Shown: one piece after another, positions 6,680-10,864 of the stretch
How the letters are laid out: each line of letters begins with the position of its first letter
How positions within the stretch are numbered: the stretch's first letter is position 1
NCBI GenBank assembly: GCA_002423665.1
Contig: DINJ01000098.1
Span: 9,790-20,653 of the forward strand
Length of the DNA stretch: 10,864 nt
Origin: Bacteroidetes bacterium UBA5543
Lineage (GTDB): Bacteria; Bacteroidota; Bacteroidia; Chitinophagales; Chitinophagaceae
Direction: 5' to 3'
Translations under genes and position numbers: made by a program
Notes under the pieces: model-generated
What the model was told of the DNA's origin: nothing
The model's input: the letters and a program-made list of their open reading frames with translations, nothing else
Database searches by the model: none

Positions 6680-7348
6680 TTACATATTCTGTCCTGTCAC
6701 GAGGTGTACCTGCAAATTCACTTCGGGGCGGATGAATTTATCTCCCAGGCTCTCATCATTACCATATACAATGTTCCACTGCGTACGGTCTATGTTAAAA
6801 TTAGCGTCAGCTGTTACTTTATCTCCTTCCATATTCACTTTGGCCGGGAATGTTATACTCTTGGTAACGCCTTTCAATGTAAGGTTACCTGTAATGGTAT
6901 GAGTAGCGTCTTTCATCACCAGGTTATCTTTGTCTGCAACACCTTCTGTTACATTTGTTATTTCAAAAGTTCCCTCGGGGTATTTTTCAACATGAAAAAA
7001 ATCTTCGCTCTTTAAATGCCCTTGTAATTTTGCATTCCCTTCAGCATCCTGGTCGTCAGGGGTCACACTGGCTATGTCTATTACAAAGCTGCCGCCTTTC
7101 AGGTCATCTCCTGATACTACCAGATTACCATCTTTAAGAACAAAAGTACCATGGTGCCTGCCTATCGGCTTAGTGCCTATCCACTCTACTTTACTTTCAG
7201 ACAAATTAGCTTCATATGTAGCGCCAGACACTTGTTCTACATTTTGCGCATCTGTTGTCATCGCATTGTCTGCCTCAGGCGCCTCTTTGCATGATACAAA
7301 CATCATACTGCCTGCAAAAACCGTCAATAAAAACTCTTTCTTGTACAT
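6680..7348 (-). CDS. YceI-family lipoprotein
   Basis: A 222-residue envelope protein of the YceI family, whose beta-barrel (lipocalin-like) fold binds isoprenoid-type lipids in studied members; the ligand here is unknown. The N-terminus is a lipoprotein signal: MYKKEF, a hydrophobic core, then FVSC with Cys20 as the expected acylated residue. Lys21-Glu22 and further acidic residues follow, compatible with outer-membrane or surface sorting in Bacteroidota, but this is weak evidence. The YceI domain spans about 43-217, with family features such as SKVEWIGTKPIGRHHGTF, HLKSEDFFHVEKYPEGTFEI, GNLTLKGVTKSITFP and the near-C-terminal DRTQWNIVYG. The start at 7348 puts the signal peptide in order and lies 18 bases after a perfect -7 box. 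A terminator follows, so the gene is probably monocistronic. It is divergent from the rhodanese gene. Confidence 0.92.
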   Translation of the reverse strand: MYKKEFLLTVFAGSMMFVSCKEAPEADNAMTTDAQNVEQVSGATYEANLSESKVEWIGTKPIGRHHGTFVLKDGNLVVSGDDLKGGSFVIDIASVTPDDQDAEGNAKLQGHLKSEDFFHVEKYPEGTFEITNVTEGVADKDNLVMKDATHTITGNLTLKGVTKSITFPAKVNMEGDKVTADANFNIDRTQWNIVYGNDESLGDKFIRPEVNLQVHLVTGQNM

Positions 7349-7366
7349 ACATTAATTGTTTAGACG

Positions 7367-7374
7367 CAAAACTA
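7367..7374 (-). promoter_or_regulatory. -7 element (TAGTTTTG) of the YceI-family gene
   Basis: The minus strand from 7374 to 7367 reads TAGTTTTG, an exact TAnnTTTG, ending 18 bases before the ATG at 7348. No TTG -33 is evident. It lies in the 82-base divergent gap shared with the rhodanese gene. Confidence 0.58.
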
Positions 7375-7430
7375 TGAAAATTGGTACTGTATAGTGTTAC
7401 TTTGTACTAAGGATTATTTATAGGGCTATA

Positions 7431-7730
7431 ATGAAAAGTATAACAGTTGCAGAATTGAAGAGTTTGAAAGAAAACGCTAAAACTATGTTATTGCTGGATG
7501 TGCGTGAAAAGTGGGAGCATGCCGGTTATAATATCGGCGGCATAAATATTCCGTTAGGAGAATTATTATCCAGAAGGGAAGAGCTGGATAAAGATTCGGA
7601 ATACATAATCTATTGCGAGAAAGGAATACGAAGTACTATTGCAATACAAAGGCTGGAGGCGCTTGGCTATAACATGCTTCTGAACCTGCAAGGAGGCATG
7701 GCAGCATGGAAGAAAATTTGCGGTGAATAA
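7431..7730 (+). CDS. Single-domain rhodanese-like sulfurtransferase
   Basis: A 99-residue cytoplasmic protein consisting of one rhodanese domain, which carries sulfane sulfur as a cysteine persulfide. The active loop is CEKGIRS with Cys62 as catalytic cysteine and Arg67 closing the CX4R loop. The conserved LLDVREKWEHAGYNIGGINIP (about 21-41) and GYNMLLNLQGGMAAW (79-93) segments frame it. The short six-residue loop is typical of PspE/GlpE-type single-domain enzymes. The physiological sulfur donor and acceptor cannot be told from sequence. The gene lies 53 bases upstream of the DtxR-family gene on the same strand and may be partly cotranscribed, though that gene also has a promoter-like sequence of its own. 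Its own promoter is uncertain: TACTTTG at 7398-7404 is one base short of the -7 consensus. Confidence 0.92.
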   Translation: MKSITVAELKSLKENAKTMLLLDVREKWEHAGYNIGGINIPLGELLSRREELDKDSEYIIYCEKGIRSTIAIQRLEALGYNMLLNLQGGMAAWKKICGE

Positions 7731-7747
7731 CACATGGGCTTAATTTG
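7718..7747 (+). promoter_or_regulatory. Possible promoter of the DtxR-family gene
   Basis: TTG at 7718-7720 and TAATTTG at 7741-7747 place the TTG and TTTG cores 23 bases apart, the same distance as in canonical TTG-N19-TAnnTTTG. The -7 element lacks one base between TA and TTTG. The box overlaps the end of the rhodanese gene and would start transcription near 7753. I find no convincing palindromic DtxR/MntR operator beside it. Confidence 0.35.
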
Positions 7748-7783
7748 TCCAACCATATCATTATAGTTTATTAATTTAGGCTT

Positions 7784-8446
7784 ATGCAGGAATTAACCTA
7801 TACAGAGGAGAATTATATTAAATCCATTTATACCATCCAGGACAGGAGTGGTACCGGAGAGGCCTCAGTAAACGAGATAGCAGAACGTATGCAAACCCGA
7901 CCTGCAACGGTGACAGATATGTTTAAAAAGCTCTCTGAAAAAAGTCTGATACACTATGAGAAGTACAAAAAGGTACGGCTGACAGAGGCCGGAACGAAAA
8001 TTGCATTGAATATCCTGCGCAAACACAGGCTGTGGGAAACCTTTCTTTGCGACAAGCTCAATTTTTCGTGGGATGAAGTGCATGAGGTAGCAGAACAATT
8101 GGAGCATATCCGCTCACAAAAGCTAATAGACAAGATGGATGAGTTCCTGGGTTTTCCGGAATATGACCCACATGGAGACCCGATACCAAAACATGATGGC
8201 GCTATGCCCGCCAGCAAATCAATTCCGCTGAGTGAAATGCCGGAAAATGTTCCCTGCATATTTGTAGCGGTGAATGACACTTCTACTGCTTTTCTTCAAC
8301 AACTCAAACGCTTCAATCTGGAAATTGGTGCTGAGTTGACAATTACAGAGCGTATGCCCTATGACAGAAGTGTATGGGTGACCAATAAAAAAGGGGATAG
8401 CCTGCAGTTGTCTGAAAAGATAGCCGGTAATATTTACGTAGTTTGA
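7784..8446 (+). CDS. DtxR/MntR-family metal-dependent transcriptional repressor
   Basis: A 220-residue three-domain regulator that binds DNA when loaded with Mn(II) or Fe(II), usually repressing metal-uptake genes. Residues 1-65 are the winged helix-turn-helix with recognition helix TRPATVTDMFKKLSEK. Residues 66-140 are the dimerisation/metal-binding domain. Residues from about 150 to 220 are an SH3-like FeoA domain. Metal-site equivalents are His81, Glu85, His100, Glu104, Glu107 and His108. Glu104 replaces the cysteine found in iron-type DtxR and matches Glu99 of B. subtilis MntR, favouring manganese. However, the first-helix ligand position (Met10 in DtxR, Asp8 in MntR) is Asn10, and the MntR Glu11 position is Lys13. 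The metal is therefore unsettled. No metal transporter is adjacent, so targets lie elsewhere. The stop codon directly abuts that of the convergent DUF2480 gene. Confidence 0.93.
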   Translation: MQELTYTEENYIKSIYTIQDRSGTGEASVNEIAERMQTRPATVTDMFKKLSEKSLIHYEKYKKVRLTEAGTKIALNILRKHRLWETFLCDKLNFSWDEVHEVAEQLEHIRSQKLIDKMDEFLGFPEYDPHGDPIPKHDGAMPASKSIPLSEMPENVPCIFVAVNDTSTAFLQQLKRFNLEIGAELTITERMPYDRSVWVTNKKGDSLQLSEKIAGNIYVV

Positions 8447-8962
8447 TTATTTCTTCAATGCTTGCTTATATATAGGAACCGTTGAGCATGGTTCTCCGTA
8501 CATCAGTGATTTTACGACAGGCCTCAATTTTTCAGTAGCCGATACGTAAGCAGATGCAGGCACTTCTTTATCGCCGCATCCTTTGAGCACTACGCGTTTG
8601 TCTACGTATTCATCGCTATTGAGCGACGAAATCTTTTCTGATATCAACTTATTATACAGTTCATTTTTTGTACCGAAGTATGTTGTAACAGCAAATGGCT
8701 GCAGGTATGCAGCTATAAGCATATATGCCCATACCGGTACGATGGCGTCTGCCGAACAGTATATGGCTACACTCTTATCGTTGTACTGCTCCCAATCGTG
8801 CGTCTTCATGGCTTCACGAAAATCTTTCTCCTTCAATATCATTTCCCTGAACAGAAACGGTTTAATATCAAATGCGATAATTGTATCCTTTTCCGGCAAA
8901 AAGTTTGCCAGGTCAATGGTAACAATACCGCTTTCCGCCACTTTGTTCACTATCGTGTCCAT
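8447..8962 (-). CDS. DUF2480 family protein, unknown function
   Basis: A 171-residue soluble protein with no signal peptide or membrane helix. Segments I recognise as DUF2480 hallmarks are VNKVAESGIVTIDL (5-18), KEKDFREAMKTHDWEQY (44-60), YCSADAIVPVWAYML (68-82), KRVVLKGCG (122-130) and KSLMYGEPCSTVPIYK (151-166). All three cysteines (69, 129, 159) fall inside these conserved blocks, which could mean metal or Fe-S binding or thiol chemistry. From memory, relatives in some Bacteroidota lie near SUF iron-sulfur assembly genes, but no suf gene is visible here. The ATG at 8962 fits the family N-terminus, and a -7 box lies only four bases upstream. A terminator separates it from the foldase gene upstream, so it is its own transcription unit. 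Function is unknown. Confidence 0.87.
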   Translation of the reverse strand: MDTIVNKVAESGIVTIDLANFLPEKDTIIAFDIKPFLFREMILKEKDFREAMKTHDWEQYNDKSVAIYCSADAIVPVWAYMLIAAYLQPFAVTTYFGTKNELYNKLISEKISSLNSDEYVDKRVVLKGCGDKEVPASAYVSATEKLRPVVKSLMYGEPCSTVPIYKQALKK

Positions 8963-8966
8963 ATAG

Positions 8967-8974
8967 CAAAGTTA
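8967..8974 (-). promoter_or_regulatory. -7 element (TAACTTTG) of the DUF2480 gene
   Basis: The minus strand from 8974 to 8967 reads TAACTTTG, an exact TAnnTTTG, placed between the foldase terminator and the DUF2480 ATG. Only four bases separate it from the start codon, so a transcript from it would begin at or next to the ATG. Confidence 0.5.
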
Positions 8975-8990
8975 CGATACCTGTGAGCTA

Positions 8991-9027
8991 AAAAGAAAAC
9001 AGTCGTACCGGTGGTACGACTGTTTTT
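8991..9027 (-). terminator. Intrinsic terminator of the foldase gene (possibly bidirectional)
   Basis: A perfect 14-bp stem (8996-9009, AAAACAGTCGTACC, with 9013-9026) and a 3-base loop lie 29 bases after the foldase stop codon. Reading leftward, the stem ends in TTTTCTTTTT; reading rightward, it ends in five Ts. It insulates the DUF2480 gene from the foldase. Confidence 0.88.
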
Positions 9028-9055
9028 AATGATATGCACTTAAGTCGTGCTTATA

Positions 9056-10864
9056 TTAGAAGTTGTTAACGTTGTATTTGATATTCGCTTTGGCCTTCAA
9101 CAGCTCGGTTATTTGTGATGAAATGGCATTTTTAGCTTCCATCTGCATCATTTGACGTTCGCGGGTAATGAATGTTGAATCCTGCTCGCTTGTACCGTAA
9201 CGTGCTTTTACAGAAATAAAATACACTCCTGACTGTCCTTTTATTGGTTCAGACAGGGTATTCAGCTTCAATCCTTCGTAAAAGCTATAACCCACTACTT
9301 TGGGCGCATAACCTATAGACGCAGTGAAAGAGTTGTTGCCCCTGAATGAATCCATTGCTACAACCTGCGTAGAGGCCGCAGAAGCAATTTCAGAGAGTGA
9401 TTTCTTAGACTCGTATTTCTTCGCCAATATATCTGCTTTCTTCTGGTTTACAACCATAGGCTGGATATTAGAACGGAGATTTGAATCCAACTGCATTGAA
9501 CCCTTTTTCTTAATACCGGTAAGTTTTGCCACTACGTACTTCCCATTCAGCTGGAAAACAGGGGATACTTCCTCTACCTTGGCATTGTACATCCATTTTA
9601 TGATATCCCTGGATGGGCCTAAGCCATAAACCGTAAAGTCAGATACCCTTATATTATCAGCTACCAATTTTTGCAGGTTGTTCTTTTTAATCTCCTCTTC
9701 GAATGTTTTGGCAGAAGTGCTGTTACCTGCAAATTCTGTTGCTTTAGCATATACTTCGTTCTCTGTCTCGTCTCCGGCGTACAGCGGCTTGGTGATAGTA
9801 GCTATTTTCAGCGCTTCATTATATTCACCATGGTTCAAAACTTCTATATAATGATAACCTGAGTAACCATTGCTTTCAACTTTTACAATAGTGCTCTGTC
9901 CCGGTTTGTTTTCAAAAATAAAGTCGCTGAACTCCTTCACCAACCCGGACTTTTGACTGAATGGGAATGTGTATTCTCCACCTGTCTCCTTACTGCCCTG
10001 ATCGTCTGAATATTTTACAACCATTTCATTAAAAGAAGCCCCGGCTTTTATTGCTGCAGCTACGCTGTCTATTTTATTTTTCGCAATACTATCTGCGAGC
10101 ACCACCTGGCCCCTGTCAGCAGTTTTAATCAGAATATGCCTGCACTGTACTGAATCGGGGTACATTTTCCTATCCAATACTTTTATGAGTTTGTATTCTT
10201 CGCCTTCGTACACGGGTCCTATCACAGTACCTACAGATGACTTATATACAGAGTCAGCATACATAGATTTGTAATCTGACTTCATACTGTATACGTCGTT
10301 GTAAGACTCGTCTGAATTCCTGTTCACAAAACTTTCAACATCAGATGCATTCACAAAGTCTTCCCTGATTTCATTCAGTACACCCAATGCACGTGCTGTA
10401 TCTTCTGCAGCGGGCAGCACATTGAAAGCAACATATTCTATTGAGCGAGTGTCTTGTTCATTGTAATATTCCGACTTATGGCTTTCAATATATTTTTTGA
10501 AATCTTCATCAGTCAGTTTTGCTTCTTCGTCGCTCACCATTTCATAGTTCAGGCTTACATAATCTATATTAGCCATTGATGCCTGCTGCTTTGCTCTGGC
10601 TTCAACCAGGAATTTTGGCATGTATACTGCAGCGTTAAAAAGTGTATTGTATTTTTTAGTTAACGCACTACGGAGTATATATGATTTATATGTTTCCCAA
10701 TGCTGGCGTGCTTTACCTGTCGGGTCAAGTTGGTCCACCTGTTGTTCAAACAATTTCACATACTGTGGATCGAACATTTTAGTGTCGGGGTTTTGGAATG
10801 CCTGGTAATTTCTTACGCCTGCATCTGGCTCATTACCATATATCAAGTCTTTCTTTTCAGCTTC
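9056..10864 (-). CDS. PpiD/SurA-like peptidyl-prolyl isomerase, periplasmic foldase (N-terminus outside window)
   Basis: The frame runs open to the right edge, so the start is outside the window; the TTG at 10846 is an internal leucine codon. By comparison with Bacteroidota PpiD-like proteins of about 700 residues, roughly 100 residues are missing, including the expected N-terminal membrane anchor and part of the SurA-type chaperone domain. Counting from 10846: residues up to about 230 are helical SurA/PpiD chaperone sequence (GNEPDAGVRNYQAFQNPDT, then LTDEDFKKYIESHKSEY). Residues about 232-338 are a parvulin rotamase domain with VQCRHILIK (His237), VVKYSDDQGSKETGGEY and GYHYIEV (His332). Residues from 345 to the end are a second helical region with a rotamase-like tail. 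The protein should help fold exported and outer-membrane proteins, fitting the envelope genes nearby. Assignment to PpiD over SurA rests on architecture. Confidence 0.88.
   Translation of the reverse strand, partial: EAEKKDLIYGNEPDAGVRNYQAFQNPDTKMFDPQYVKLFEQQVDQLDPTGKARQHWETYKSYILRSALTKKYNTLFNAAVYMPKFLVEARAKQQASMANIDYVSLNYEMVSDEEAKLTDEDFKKYIESHKSEYYNEQDTRSIEYVAFNVLPAAEDTARALGVLNEIREDFVNASDVESFVNRNSDESYNDVYSMKSDYKSMYADSVYKSSVGTVIGPVYEGEEYKLIKVLDRKMYPDSVQCRHILIKTADRGQVVLADSIAKNKIDSVAAAIKAGASFNEMVVKYSDDQGSKETGGEYTFPFSQKSGLVKEFSDFIFENKPGQSTIVKVESNGYSGYHYIEVLNHGEYNEALKIATITKPLYAGDETENEVYAKATEFAGNSTSAKTFEEEIKKNNLQKLVADNIRVSDFTVYGLGPSRDIIKWMYNAKVEEVSPVFQLNGKYVVAKLTGIKKKGSMQLDSNLRSNIQPMVVNQKKADILAKKYESKKSLSEIASAASTQVVAMDSFRGNNSFTASIGYAPKVVGYSFYEGLKLNTLSEPIKGQSGVYFISVKARYGTSEQDSTFITRERQMMQMEAKNAISSQITELLKAKANIKYNVNNF

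Noticed and set aside
7748..7783. DtxR/MntR operator in the leader of the regulator gene
   Set aside because: The leader is AT-rich, but I cannot find a symmetric palindrome of the expected 18-20 bases.
1..10864. Mobile element, CRISPR, phage or defence genes
   Set aside because: No transposase, integrase, inverted terminal repeats, spaced direct-repeat array or known defence domain was seen; every confident gene is a core or envelope type.

Overview
The window looks like a piece of a Bacteroidota chromosome, most likely from the Chitinophagales/Chitinophagaceae. Three signs support this. Two proteins belong to families I know almost only from that phylum (DUF4293 and DUF2480). The envelope proteins have Bacteroidota architecture (an OmpA protein with thrombospondin type-3 repeats, and a large PpiD/SurA-like foldase). 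Several start codons are preceded by the Bacteroidota -7 promoter element TAnnTTTG rather than by Shine-Dalgarno sequences. The content is mostly core housekeeping and envelope genes. I see no insertion sequence, phage gene, CRISPR array, tRNA or rRNA.

Layout, left to right. At 1-2111 (+) is the 3' part of an OmpA-family outer-membrane protein, closed by a strong hairpin terminator. At 2255-3553 (+) is a Xaa-Pro aminopeptidase (M24B), again followed by a terminator. At 3626-4507 (+) is a secreted outer-membrane beta-barrel-like protein of unknown function with its own -7 box. It converges, with a one-base gap, on a leftward pair: seryl-tRNA synthetase (4993-6255, -) and a four-helix DUF4293 membrane protein (4509-4961, -). 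The 424 bases at 6256-6679 carry no protein gene I believe in. They hold the serS promoter, three phased GTTAACG repeats, and a rightward intrinsic terminator that no annotated gene explains, which suggests a small RNA. At 6680-7348 (-) is a YceI-family lipoprotein with its own terminator. Divergent from it are a single-domain rhodanese (7431-7730, +) and a DtxR/MntR-family metal-responsive repressor (7784-8446, +). The repressor's stop codon abuts that of a DUF2480 protein (8447-8962, -). The right edge holds a peptidyl-prolyl isomerase/periplasmic foldase (9056-10864, -), cut off at its N-terminus.

Functionally, the OmpA protein, the beta-barrel, the YceI lipoprotein and the foldase serve the envelope. 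SerS and aminopeptidase P serve translation and peptide turnover. The rhodanese, DtxR-type regulator and DUF2480 protein sit side by side and may share a link to sulfur or metal handling, but this is inference from adjacency.

No dramatic new system is evident. The best leads are the candidate small RNA with its head-to-head terminators, the GTTAACG array beside it, the constant spacing of -7 boxes to start codons (including a possible leaderless mRNA), and the three-cysteine DUF2480 protein of unknown function.
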